The notes under the pieces are model-generated. The model was not told where the DNA came from, did not search any database, and saw only the letters and a list, made by a program, of their open reading frames with translations. 64,000 bases of DNA from Rotaria sordida (Eukaryota; Rotifera; Eurotatoria; Philodinida; Philodinidae): contig CAJNOL010001186.1 in assembly GCA_905250125.1 (NCBI GenBank), forward strand, positions 1 to 64,000. The letters run 5' to 3'. The position numbers and the translations under genes are program-made. Below, piece by piece: positions 36,201 through 47,957 of the stretch (the stretch's first letter is position 1; every line of letters begins with the position of its first letter).

Positions 36201-38991
36201 CGTAAATTAAGTGTGAACAAATTTTAGCGCACTAAAAATTTCTTGAAATAGAAGTGAAAATTATTTCAAATTCAGCAAACATTTTCCTATAAAATGAGAT
36301 TCTAATGACAGTGGCGTAGCCACGGGACGATGGAAATTGGGTAACTGCGCAATGCCAAAAAATCTCGATACCTGTACATGTTTGAAGAATAAAGTAGTGC
36401 AATTTCAATGCACTGTGTGTTGATGAAATCTAATTAAGTGATTTTACGATCTTTTCCACTGAACTAATGATGACAATTCAACGGTATTTTTCGTCAAAAT
36501 ACTCACTACTAAACTTAAATTCGCTAATGAGAAACGTAGATGAATGCTTAACGACTTTTCTAAGAATTTACAATCATATCGAACAGAAACGGCTGAAATA
36601 ATTTAACGAGAGAATCTTTTGCAGATACTAAAATCTTTCACGGTGTAAGTTGTGAGATGATTTCGTTTTATCTATTGCTTATTCATTGCTTTTTTTTGAA
36701 ACAAAATAATCAAATATTTGAAAGTTGAAGTGTACATTAGTGTAATGGGGGCCTGTCTGTAAGGGGAAGAGAGGGTGAGGAGCCGCCAAACTTCGAACTT
36801 AAAACTTACACTCACTATTTTCTTCGAAAATATACGTGAGTTCCACAAAATGTCAATTTTCTCCGCTCAAACTTAATTTTTGGACTTCTAAAAGGTTGAT
36901 TCATGATTCCTAAGCCAGAAGTCCCTCCTTTAAGAGGTTGAAAAAATCTAAATTAAGCAGAATATTGGTCATCACCGTTAGACCGGTTATCGTTGTACTA
37001 ATTATCATTACCATACTATCCCTATTGCATATCTTCGGAGCAATTGTCAGATTGAAATTAGAAAACTTCATTAAGAGTATAGTTTGGCGAAATCAAGATC
37101 GAAACTAATAAATATCTTTGATTTTAGATGGCACATGTAGGTGTTGGAATATTAGGTCGTGAGGGTGTTCAAGCAGCATGTGCATCAGATTATACTATTG
37201 GTCAATTTAGATTTTTAACTAAACTATTATTTGTTCATGGTGTATGGAGTTATCGTCGTTTATGTAAAGTAATACTTTATTCATTTTATAAAAATATTTG
37301 TCTTTATGTTATGGAGGTTAGTTAATTGTTAAGAGTATTATATTAATATGAGACTTTTTTTTCTTTTTATTAGCTTTGGTTTGCGTTTCATAGTGCATTT
37401 TCTGGTCAAATTTTATTTGAACGATGGACAATTGCTATCTATAATGTAATATTTACTGCAGCACCACCAATGGCACTTGGATTATTAGATCGTAGTTGTA
37501 GTGCAGAAACAATGATGCATTTTCCAGCTATTTATAAAATGTCACAAAATCGATCAGATTTTAATATTAAAGTTTGATTAAATTTTTTAGTATTTTTTTT
37601 GATAAAAAAAGCATAAAAATTATTTTACTTGATAGATTTTTTGGACTTGGTGTCTTAATGCAGTCTATCATTCCATTGTTCTCTATTTTATGTCATATTT
37701 TATGCTTCGACATGGTATGTTGATTATATTATTTCTTTTTACGAGAGACATAAATTTAGAACAAAACAAAAAAACGAGCAAATTCAAATTTATATTATTT
37801 AGATGTTCCACATTCTAGTGGGATTGTTCTTGGCAATCATTTATTTTTGGGCAACTGCATTTATACTGTAAATTTAGGTTTTGTGTTTGTTTTGTACTAA
37901 TATCAATCTATCTGTTGACCTAAGAATACGAATATTCGCTTTTCTAACCTTTAAAATGCACATTTTTATTTATCCTAACATATGAATAGAAATCATTGCA
38001 CGTTACTTCATCATTTTCTTCTTTCTTTTTTGTTCTCTATCTATAGACGTTGCATATCGCAACGGACAAGTGGGTACTTATCTACTATTAGGCAATATGA
38101 TTTATACCGTATGTTTTGGTTCCTTGCTGCTAATCTATTTGCTTATTGATAGAAGACAAATTGAAAATTATGTTTATTTTTTTTTAGTACGTCATCTTTG
38201 TTGTTTGTCTTAAAGCAGGACTCGAAAGTGATTCATGGACATCTGTAAGTTAAATAATATCAATTTTTCTCATATGAAATTATTATTACTAGCTTACACA
38301 TGTTGCTATTTGGGGAAGTATTGCTTCATGGTTTATCTTTTTCTCTGCATACAGTTATGTATGGCCAACATTGCCAGTTGCATCAGAAATGCGTGGTATG
38401 GTAAGTTAAATCAATATTATTAAAAAAAAAGAAATTAGATTTTCGAAATTGATATTTGAGTTTATTTCTTTATAAGGCTCAATATGTTTTTTCAAGTCCA
38501 TACTTTTGGTTTGGTTTAATATTAATTCCAATAACAACATTATTAGCTGATTTTATTTATAATTGGTAGAAATTTATAAGATATAAAAAAAATTTCCTTT
38601 TGTTTTTGATACTTGTTTTTTTTTAGTATCCAACGAACATATTTTAAAACATTAATGCAAGAAGTACAAGAAAAAGAAGTTGCTCACCAAGATCCATCTG
38701 ATTTAGTTATGTCAAGACAACCAAAAACAGTATCACGTGTTACTGAACGATTAGCTTTATTAAAAAATGTTTTTGTTCGAACAAAAGCAACAAAATCAAC
38801 TGGAATTATTGATAAACCTTATTGTAATATATTAATAAGAATTTTAATATTAGATAAATTACGTGTATGTGTGTGTTTATTTTTTGTCTTTAGGTGGATT
38901 TGCTTTTTCACAAGAAGAAAATGGTGTTGTTCCACAAGATCAATTAATACGAAATTATGATACAAATATAGATAAACCTCTTGGATTATAA
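30208..38991 (+). CDS. ATP8A: P4-type phospholipid flippase, ATP8A class
   Basis: Thirty used exons give 1155 residues: 30208-30462, 30524-30622, 30687-30732, 30794-30908, 30969-31038, 31103-31345, 31623-31679, 31746-31872, 31934-32055, 32106-32183, 32238-32326, 32387-32444, 34304-34424, 34479-34561, 34629-34678, 34730-34799, 34858-34995, 35056-35190, 35242-35286, 35345-35455, 35516-35688, 35749-35854, 37128-37316, 37374-37571, 37636-37714, then 38047-38108 or 37803-37867, 38188-38244, 38293-38400, 38477-38565, 38627-38823, 38894-38991. Motifs: DGET (186-189), phosphorylated D411 in DKTGT, KGAD (559-562), GDGAND (787-792), PISL in TM4 and ten hydrophobic spans. The C-terminal FAFSQEENG matches the ATP8A autoinhibitory tail. 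ATP8A moves phosphatidylserine to the cytosolic leaflet with a CDC50 subunit. Introns 6, 12 and 22 carry insertions. Class assignment is by motif reading, not a tree. Confidence 0.95.
31403..31577. mobile_element. MITE-like insertion in ATP8A intron 6
   Basis: The insertion starts GTGAAACACGAT (31403-31414) and ends ATCGTGTTTCAT (31565-31576), near-perfect terminal inverted repeats. Intron 6 is 277 bp against the usual 50-70 bp. Its last 60 bp (TTACCTCTATATTTCAACA ... GATCGTGTTT) recur at about 63505-63555. Confidence 0.65.
33101..33520 (+). mobile_element. Mariner transposase relic (catalytic half) in ATP8A intron 12
   Basis: The plus strand shows successive fragments of a mariner-type transposase: [36 protein letters not shown], then after a frame change a [18 protein letters not shown] piece, [10 protein letters not shown] and a degraded LNLNVLD in place of the DLNPLDY block. 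Frameshifts and in-frame stops separate them, so it is dead. No N-terminal helix-turn-helix part or terminal repeats were found. It lies in the same orientation as the host gene inside a 1,859-bp intron. Confidence 0.7.
36310..36790. mobile_element. Possible nonautonomous DNA transposon in ATP8A intron 22
   Basis: ACAGTGGCGTAGCCACGGG at about 36309 is the type of end seen in many hAT-like elements. A GC-rich GGGGGCCTGTCTGTAAGGGG block at about 36747 looks like another element end. The ends do not form a clear inverted repeat and no coding sequence is present. Intron 22 is 1,273 bp, far above the local norm, which supports an insertion. Confidence 0.35.
37803..37867 (+). other. Alternative ATP8A exon 26a, mutually exclusive with 26b
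   Basis: This 65-nt exon is bounded by TTATTTAG and GTAAAT. It encodes [22 protein letters not shown], parallel to exon 26b (38047-38108), [21 protein letters not shown]. Both enter in phase 1 and leave in phase 0 at the same IYT boundary. Using both, or neither, breaks the frame, so one must be chosen. The segment is the exoplasmic loop and first half of a late membrane span (about residues 953-974). 26b is closer to the vertebrate ATP8A sequence. Confidence 0.8.
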
Positions 38992-39423
38992 AATAAGCAC
39001 GATTGATTAACTTAGTCAAAAAGAAAAGAACAAAAATTCATTTTATTTTTCTAATCAAGTCTTCCTTTTCAAAAAGAAAATTGTCCATAAAATATTGTTG
39101 TGTTTTATTTTTAATTTTTGATTTTTGATTTCCTATCTTCTTATTTTTCGATATTATATTTCATGATTATGTATTTTATGATTTGCACTAAATTTATATT
39201 TTTGTTCTTATGATTTAGACATTGTTCATTGATAATATTTAACATATCAATCGAGAATTCAAATGTTTATATCTTAGAAATAATTATATTTAAACCAAAA
39301 AAAAAAAGAAGACACTCATTCCTTTAGATGTCTATCATAGTGTAAATTGTGGTTGCATATTCCATTAAAGCAAAAGCATTTATGGACGGAAAATGTATAT
39401 ATAAAAATTTCGAGTAAAAAAGA
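38992..39423. other. Convergent 3' spacer between ATP8A and Ig gene
   Basis: The spacer is 432 bp and AT-rich, with several AATAAA/ATTAAA-like hexamers on each strand suitable for polyadenylation of the two convergent genes. No gene is seen. Confidence 0.45.
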
Positions 39424-40119
39424 TCATTTTACTTGACTTTCACTAGCAGAATATCGTGGTAAGACTAATGAAAATAAGATAAAACAAATAAATGTTGTCA
39501 TTTGTAAACCAATAATATTTTGTGCACAATTACGACTATCCTCTATCATGAAGAAATAAATATTTATTGACTTTAATAAAGTTAAGAAACTTACGAACAA
39601 TAAGATCTATTCCAGTATAAAAGCCCGTAGTTTGATCTAAACACATATATGTTCCACTATCATTATAATGAATAGGTTTGATTTGTAAAAAATGACGAAT
39701 TTGATCAGGTGAATAAGCAATATAACGATGAATATTTGAACGACCACGTTGCCAAATAACACGAGGTGGTCTTGAAGAAGTACGTGTTTGAAAATACCAA
39801 TCAAGTTTATGATGAGGAACACGTTCTGGTGTTGAACAATTAATAACAGCAAAATAATCATTGACTGACACAGATACAATAAAAATCAATGGACTAACAG
39901 ATGAATTATGATTATTACTACTAATAGAAGAACGTAATCGACGATAACGACGGAATGAATCATCTTCAATACATTCTAAATCAAAAAAAAAAAGAAAAGC
40001 ATTTTTATTAATTAAGATATAAATTTCAAAATAATAAACAAAAAAACTTGCTTACTTAGTCCAAGTAATTCAAACAGTATTAGTTTGATTAGTAGAAGTA
40101 ATCGATAAGAGCCTAACAT
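39424..40119 (-). CDS. Small membrane protein: signal peptide, one Ig V-like domain, C-terminal helix
   Basis: Three exons, 40119-40056, 39975-39595 and 39542-39424, join (A|GTAAGC ... TTTAG|AATG; GTTC|GTAAGT ... GATAG|AGG) to 187 residues. Residues 1-21 (MLGSYRLLLLIKLILFELLG) are a signal peptide. The ectodomain holds one Ig fold with VINC (B-strand Cys), LDWYFQT (the Trp) and the hallmark NDSGTYMC (F-strand Cys). A hydrophobic stretch near the end (TTFICFILFSLVL) followed by a short tail fits a membrane anchor. I cannot name the family; single-Ig surface proteins act in adhesion or recognition. It converges on ATP8A. Confidence 0.75.
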
Positions 40120-40197
40120 AGCTTCAATTGTAATGATATGTTCATTCAACAGTAGGATATTAAACGACCTGTTGTGTATACTGAAAGATCAACACCA

Positions 40198-40229
40198 CAT
40201 GATGATGATGATGATGATGATAATAATAT
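40198..40229. repeat. (GAT)n microsatellite
   Basis: A run of about seven ATG/GAT triplets followed by ATAATAAT, upstream of the Ig gene. Confidence 0.85.
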
Positions 40230-40631
40230 TAGTGATTGCTAGATAAATGAAAAGAAAGGCAAAAAAGATGTTTTGTCATGAACTACAAATATCTTCTGTA
40301 TCGTATCTTTTTCTTTTCTTTCATTATGTATGATAATTCTATAGCTATAGAAAAGACAGAGGGCAGTTTGATTAGAATGAGTGCTTTTTTCCTCGGAGAC
40401 AATATAGCTCTCGTCTCTAGACATATTATCTTTCTTTTTTTTTCTCTTCCGTTACTCTTCGTCCTGTTTCTATCGATCGTTCATTTGCTTAATCTACGAT
40501 CGATTTCGAAGTTAATTTGCCGTAACTGATTTTTCATGTTTTTCTTCTATAGAGCACAATTTGTCGATCAATAAATACCGAAGAAATAATCTTACAAATA
40601 TTCTTTATCCTATCCTTGGCATTCTTTTGTA

Positions 40632-40657
40632 TATGCATATATATATATATATATACA
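40632..40657. repeat. (TA)n microsatellite
   Basis: About ten alternating TA dinucleotides flanked by ATGCATA and ACATATG. Confidence 0.85.
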
Positions 40658-43100
40658 TATGTCCGTACGCACTTGTTCTTAATTCAGGTGTCCTTCATCG
40701 TTCTTAGCGCTATTATGTGTTCGTGAAGAAAAAGAAGATAAAAAGACCTTTTTTGCAATACTTTTCACTCATCGAATAAGTAGTTAGTGATGGTTGGAGT
40801 ACAATTTGTTTATAACTTCCGCTTTTTTTTCTCGTCTTGCCGAGCTTCAATTGTCCTATGAATAGATCTTACATAATCTTAAGTCGCATTCACAACTTAC
40901 TTTGTCAAATATTTGCTCTCTTTACTTACTAATATTACAAAAGAGATACGCTATATTGATCAAGTACTCTTGATTCTCGTCGGTTCAATGACATACGACA
41001 TAACAAGAAGTTATATAAATTACATTTATGATACGATTCTATTTCTTATTCATAAATGATGATTACAAATTATAAATCTTAAAATACAGATAGATATAAA
41101 ATTTCAATAGACTTTTATTTTATCAGTGTTCAACTGAGGAAAAAAGATTTTAGAAATTCGAATAATTAAGAAAATAGCATTTATGAATCATGAATTTATT
41201 TTTTCTATTAAAATTACTAAATTTCAATTGTAATTATTTTGTAAACTATCTGAGAATATTTTATTTGTTAAAGATTAATCGCAATATCTTTCAAAGCAAA
41301 TATTCCTTAGGGTCTTGATTACTTTATGTAGTTTTATGTGATAACAGATAAGAGCAAATGTTTGACCTATAACTACTAAAGTACTCATTTAGATTCTTTT
41401 TAGGAATTTATTTGATTGTTTAAAAAGTCGATACTTTTCTTATTACCGTATTAAGAAAAGAGAGTGAAACTAATTAACAATCTAGTTGTATTTATAATTT
41501 TCTGTCAGTCTAGTTCAATACGAGCGCAAAGAAAACTGTATCCAATTGTATTTATTTTAGCACAAAATACTGATCACGAAACATGCATTACGGAAAGATT
41601 AAAACCAAGATTGAGAAAAATACAGCTCCAAAAGTATTACGTGTGTTTTTTCTTCTTAGTTATGCTATAATAAATACAATCGGACTTTGTTTTTTTTTGT
41701 ACTGATATTGAACTAGACTGTTAGAAAATGTTAAGTACAACCATGCTGTTGATCAATTTAACTTTTTTTCTCCCATTCTGTAATCAGGAAAACCTCAACT
41801 TTCTAAACAATAAAACAAAATCTTTAAAAAAAAATCCTAAATATGAACTTTGATAGTTCAAAATCAAACACTTACTCTTATCTCTTGTCGCATACAACTA
41901 CATTAATTGGCCAAGGCGCTAAGAAATATCTACTTTGAAAGATATTACGATTAATCTATAACGAATAGAATTTTCTTAATTCGAAATTATAATAAGATAT
42001 TTTTTTCGCAACTCAATTTTTCATATTTAATGAAAATAAAATATTTTCAAACAATTTACAAAATCATTCGAATTGAAATATGCGCAACTTCTATAGAAAA
42101 AGTAAATTCATGATTATAAATACTATTTTTCTACTCATTCCTATATATACAATGCATGAAAAAAAAAGATCTATTCAATTTTTTCATTCTTCGCACTCTC
42201 GTCTGTCCTACTAATAAAGAGTCACTTCTATGAGTATACTTATATTAGAAAGAAAAAGGCATCTTTTTTTTTTTAATATTTATGTTCTTCTTACTAATGC
42301 ACATTAGCCTATTCTTCACAATACTTAAGAAGCAAATGTAAAGAACTTCTATAGTTATTTGAGCATAGTAAAAATCAAGTATACCTATTAGAGAGAAGAA
42401 ATGAACTAGTGTAAACGATAGAAATAGAAATCATCTTTATAATTGACTGATTTTTTTTGGTCATGCAATCACGACTCATGGGAAGAAAACATGCAATACT
42501 AATGAATAGAAATACAATTCATTATAATTTCTATCTCTAAACGTTACTCCCATATTTCATGTTTTATATTAGGAACCTCCATAGATTTGAATTCCTTTTT
42601 TTTTTCGTTGCTTAGTACCAGCTTGATATATACTATTTAGAAGATAGATTAGGAAACAGATAGTAATTTATACTAATTAACCATTAGTAGAATAGACGAG
42701 ACAACATTGAATAATCGTATTACCTCTCATTTGTTTAATCAGTTTTTTATTATGGATATTTAAGTATATGCAAAGATAATTCTTCTTATTCTAACTGATT
42801 ACACTTGGTGTAATCTCTTATTCTAATGATTAAGAAAAAAAAACAACGGCTACCAATGAGACATCATTCATCATAACAAAGATTCTTTCTCGCATTCTCT
42901 CCCTCTCTTCCTTGCAACTAAAGAAAGACAAAGCACCTTTATTACGATTGACTACACGGATATGAGTAGAAAGAAAACGTTGATGACAACTACAGTAGCG
43001 GCGTCAACGGAATGTGTGCAGCATTAAACAGATGCAATCAACCACACACGAAGGAAATGTGATAAGGGACGAACGGAAAGAAATCGCATAAGAGGCAACA

Positions 43101-43123
43101 TTCATATATATATATATATATAT
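43101..43123. repeat. (TA)n microsatellite
   Basis: A run of about eleven alternating TA dinucleotides in the gene-free tract. Confidence 0.85.
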
Positions 43124-45151
43124 AATCCTTCATTTTAGCCTTTTTTTGTGTGTGAACGGTATACATTTATTATTTTATTGTCATGTCGAATAGAAAAAAA
43201 AAACAAATTCTTCATCTCACATCTATTGTTATAGTTATGAACAATTAGCATTATGACTGGTTCATTCTATGAAGAAATAAGATAATAGTGACAGCAATAA
43301 TTAATCTTATTCTTTTTTGCTATTCAATCGATGAAATATCATGCTATTCTTTTTGTTTAATATTGCATTTGATTTGTGTGTGTAGCTATCATCTTCTCTA
43401 AATACTATTGCATACTTATACTTGTGATAATTTCAAGAACAAAGAAACAAACAATTAGAAATTGAGAACTAATAACTTACAATGTCATAATGAAGAGTAA
43501 ATCTTTTTGAGTCGATCATTTGCTTTTTTTTCTCTTGAAACTATTTACTATTAATTTCTGAAATAGACGATAATGAGCATCAAACGAAACAATCGAATAA
43601 TGTGAATGACAATGATAAGTGTTTTTCGAAAGTATGTATTTTTAACATAAATTTGATCGATCAATATTCTATTCTAGTATAATCAAGTGTCATATAGAAT
43701 TCATTGAAAACCTATGAATTGACTGAATAGGAAAAAAAATCGTCTTGTAATAATTTGACATTGTTTACTGAATGTTCACTGTAACAATTAAATCGATCAA
43801 TAATTCTTCATGAAATATAAACAATTTATAAATGAGCAAACTTTCAAAAAAAAAACGTGTTGATCAAACTTGTTATTCAATCTCTAGTAAATACAAACAT
43901 GCATTTATTTTCATCATAATACTAGTCTTGTTAAACATCGGAACTCATTCTTATCTGATAGAACATTAAATGTGGGTGACGTAACATTTTACTCATGATA
44001 CTTATTATTGTTTGTCAAACTATAAATGTTGATAATTAATGATTAGGTGGTCATTTTTTTCAGTATTAGCATTTATAGGTTTTTAATCTAATGGTTTTTT
44101 TTTGGATGACAATATTTTTTATCACCAATTTTTTTTTTGCATTTATTTCACATTGTTATTCGTCAATAAAGTGTAGATGCTGCTGCAGACCGACGACAAC
44201 TTCATTCTGACTCTGCGATATTGCCCATTGTCAATCAGACCAAAACTTAGGAAACAATATTTTTTATACTTCTCGAGATCAACAATACTGCGGCATCCAG
44301 ATTCTTTTATGTACTCTACCAGTTATACCAATTAGTGTATAGATTGTCGTCGATTTGGAGAAGCACTATATTTTTAAATGGATGCGTAGTTTTTCTACAG
44401 ATACACTTATTCCATTCACTAATTGTTATGATTATATATTAATCTATTTGATTCCTGAAAACAAAGTACTGAATGTGCATGAGAAGTTGTGTGGATCGTA
44501 AAGAAGTGCCAAAGAAGAGATAATGTAAAATCAATATTCGAAAAAAATTGGTATTCAAAAGTCAGAATACAATCAATTTGATAGTTATTGAATAATCAGA
44601 GTAGTTTTTGTTGTTAGTAAAGTACGATCATATCATAAGAAGACAATCAAAAGTTGTATCTATGTATCAAACATAACAGTAGATAAACAATTCATATTTT
44701 TATTCTTTTAAGTTTTTTGAAAATTTACGATGTTCGAAATCTAAATTTTTCTTATCATTTGTCAATGTCTTTGACGAGTACAGTCCAAGAGTAAGATTAC
44801 AAACTCAAGAAATCGAAGATGCAGAAATATGAAGCTTGAACGAGTTCTTTTTGTATATTCCTTATTTACTTACTAACAGTAATTGATTGATGTTTTTTTT
44901 GATTAAGCTTGAGAATGTTTGTTGGACGAGAGAATTAAAAATACAAAATAGGTGAAAATAATAATAAAAAAGAAACTATGTAAGAAATTTTTCATTATAT
45001 TTACGAGCTTTCGATACTATACTAGCGTCATCGTCAGGCAATTTATTAAAAAGATTTTTACAATATGATGATCTATATTACTATTATTACATAGAAAATA
45101 AAAGTCAAATTCGAATTTTTCTAATGTGAAATAACTTAAAATATTGACGTT

Positions 45152-46105
45152 TTAAAATTTCATAGACTTCACCCACATTAGACGCTGCTGCCGATGCCAA
45201 TCGGTGAGCAATGGTTTTGACAAAGGCTTCATGTATTTCAGACCGACACTTTTAAATCGACGTTGAACTGTGCTTTCACTAACATCAATTCCCAAATTTT
45301 TAAATTCTCTTTTGATAGTTTTGCTAGTTGTATCTATTTCCTTGAGAGCCATATCGACCATCATTTGATCTTTCTCAACAGTTGTTGTTCTTGGCGCTCC
45401 GGATCGAAGACGATCGGAGAAATCTTTCGTTTCTTCCCAACAATCGAGCCAGCGAGTTACGGTTTTACGATTACAGTTCACAATCTTCGCAATTTTACTA
45501 GAATCGAACTGTGGATAATATTTGTTTTTAGTGAGAAAGACAATTTCGTAACGTTTATAAAGAGGAAGCCATATTATGCAAAGAGACCTGAGTATAGGAC
45601 AAAAGAAAAGAGTTATACTAATTCTATCTTTCTCGTAGTTGCTTTTTGTGAAAGGTAACAAATGGTTGCAACCAATCAATCCTTAATCACTTCAGGGTGA
45701 GGTCGTCCAGCACTGGCATAAGCCGAATATTACAAAGTTGCGTCTAATGTTTATTCTGGTCACTCTTAGACTAACTCGACTACAATAAGCAGACTAAGAG
45801 TCAAATTCAAAGTCGTTGTGATGTCTTATCAGTTTTTCATGAAATTTACATCGAAAATGTAAGAACAACTAGCGTCAAAATGATGAATTAACCACATGAA
45901 GAAAGTCTTCAAGTATTGAGATTGAGTTCATCAACGTTGAAAATAGTGTTTGACTTTGAACTCAATCTTTATTCCAGTTAATCGAGTTCGGGACGTTGCT
46001 TGCGATCACAGTTCTTCGAGCTCTATCTGTGATAAAAATTTGGTGGAAAACGATTGAATTTTACCTAGACTTTCACATGTCCCGAGACTTTTGACGGTTA
46101 CTGTA
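45152..46105 (-). mobile_element. Truncated mariner element with transposase N-terminus
   Basis: The minus-strand open frame (to 45152) reads YKRYEIVFLTKNKYYPQF, then SKIAKIVNCNRKTVTRWLD and a second helix-turn-helix with STVQRRFKSVGLKYMKPLSK. This is the paired DNA-binding region of a mariner-type transposase, including the linker motif SGAPRTTT. The frame ends at MWVKSMKF just where the DDD/DDE catalytic domain should start, so it cannot transpose. About 0.5 kb upstream is a Tc1/mariner-like terminal repeat, TACAGTAACCGTCAAAAGTC on the minus strand, ending at a TA at 46104-46105. The opposite end is missing. Confidence 0.75.
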
Positions 46106-47284
46106 TTTCTAGTTCTATCTAGTACATACATAGTTTATTTTCGTAATATTTGTCTACGTTTGATTTATATATTGTGTTTTGCAATCAAAATAAAATTCTC
46201 TTGCTGAGAACAAAAATTTAAACACAAGAGATATTACGAATAGTCATTTTGTATTGTGATGATCTCAAGGACAAAATGTGATAAAATATTTTTATTGAAA
46301 TGCAATCACAAATGATATATTTGTTGTTTGGATTCTAAAGACCAACTTCGTTTATTGAGAATAATATTTCCAAAATGACAAGCTTCTGTGGACTTTCTTG
46401 TTCTTTTTCGAATTCTTAAAATAATTAAAAACAAAAATAGTCACAGATTCAGCTGTAAGAACAATTGATTCTACACCATGTCTAACAGTGATAATGAAAT
46501 AAGTAATATATTGTGTATTTGTACAGAGAGAAATTTGACAAATATTTGCAGGAATCTTCTTGTGATACACTTATCAATGTTTTCTCTTGAAAAGATCTTT
46601 TTATTTTAGATTTACTAGTTATAAAGAAACTTTGCTTCTGAATTCAACTCGATCGAGGAGAAAAACATAACTTAAGAGCATAAAGATTGATCAAGACAAG
46701 AGCATTTTTCCATTTAATCTTATTCGAAATATATAAATGATTTCATATTGAAGAATTGCTAGTCGTCAATTTGTGGATATGTTAACTAGTTTTTTAACTT
46801 ACGAGGGAACATTCTTCGATGTTCGTTCGCTTTTAAGCCAGGATTTTGTGCATCTGGTAGATCTTAGTGAATTATGTCTACCACAAAAAAAAATTCGTGC
46901 CCATAGCTTATATCTAAAGAGGTCGAACGTCTTTAGTAAACTTCAACTGTAGGATCCTACATTTTCAGTAAAATCATATTTTCAAATTTCGATTTGAAAC
47001 TTTGGCTCAGAATTTTTTAATTGAGCCTCTCCGAGATACAGAACTTTTTTCTATAGATAGGATATACGGCATGAATTTATAAAAATCATCCTGTTCGGAG
47101 AGACTGTGTCCAAAAATTTGAAATATTTAATGCAAACTAATCTAATTGATGTATTTATGTGGGCAAAATTTCAGGTCGTAATTCGAAAATATGATCTTGC
47201 TGAAAATGTGGCATCCTACAGCTGCAATTCACTAAAAACATTCGATGTCCTCATCAGGGCGCTACCTCAATCAAGGAAAAAATG
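46106..47284. other. Gene-free tract
   Basis: No gene supported. The sequence is AT-rich. The open frame near 47106-47336 overlaps the left side of the fold-back repeat and shows no domain. Confidence 0.45.
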
Positions 47285-47957
47285 CAGGTTCGAAACCCTT
47301 AGCACTTCTACAGCACCTTTTGGGACTGAAAGTTAGTAGTGGTAGAGGTGTACAGCTCATACTCGAGACAGCTGTTTCTCAGCTATTATAAGGACAAAAT
47401 ATGATGATGTTTGGGCCAAATGGAAGCGACCCCTGGATATCCCCAAGACTGGCCCGAATAAGCCAATGTTGTGCCCTTACCATAGAGGAAAAACCCTGTT
47501 GAAGTCTGATTGATGGATAGCTTTTTCGTATCGACCAATCAGATTTCGATAAGCTGGTGCTTAGCTATTGTAAGAACAAAACATAGGCTTATCCGAGCCC
47601 ATCCTGAGGTTACCCAGGGTCCTCTTTTATTTGATCCGAACATCAGCATGTTCTGTTCTGTTCTGTTCTTATAATAGCTGACAAACAACTTCTCGCAATC
47701 TAATTGGTTGATACGAAAAAGTTATCAATCAGGTAGATTTTAGCAAGATTTCTCCTCTTTAGTACGGATTCAACATAGGCTTGTTCGGGCCAGTCTTGGA
47801 GTTATCCATGATCCTCTTTCATTTGACCCAAATATCACTATGTTTTGTCCTTATAATAGCTGAGAAAACAGCTGTCTCGAATGTGAGCTGTACACCCCTA
47901 TTACTACTAACTCTCAATACCAAAAGGTGCTGGGAGTTCCGAGCCTATACTTTCCCC
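47285..47957. repeat. Large fold-back repeat of alternating inverted units
   Basis: The left half (about 47285-47600) and the right half (about 47640-47957) are inverted copies. AGCACCTTTTGG, AGTTAGTAGT, GGTGTACAGCTCA, CGAGACAGCTGTT, CAGCTATTATAAGGACAAAA, CCAAGACTGGCCCGAA and TTTTTCGTATC recur reverse-complemented in order. A unit of about 100-130 bp (AGCTATTATAAGGACAAAACAT ... TCAAATGAAAGAGGA ... GCCCGAACAAGCCTATGTTG) occurs three times, once forward and twice reversed. No protein is encoded and no terminal target duplication was identified. Confidence 0.75.

Larger units (their letters stand above)
40120..45151. other. Five-kilobase gene-free tract
   Basis: Nothing that I can support as a gene. 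The tract is AT-rich with microsatellites (40198-40229, 40632-40657, 43101-43123), homopolymer runs and small ORFs with no family signature. It begins with the upstream region of the Ig gene and ends at the truncated mariner element. Confidence 0.5.

Noticed and set aside
45263-45658. Plus-strand open frame of 131 codons
   Set aside because: It is the antisense shadow of the mariner transposase fragment on the minus strand.
47285-47300. GGTTCGAAACCC resembling a tRNA T-loop
   Set aside because: No acceptor, D or anticodon stems fit around it, and it lies in the fold-back repeat.
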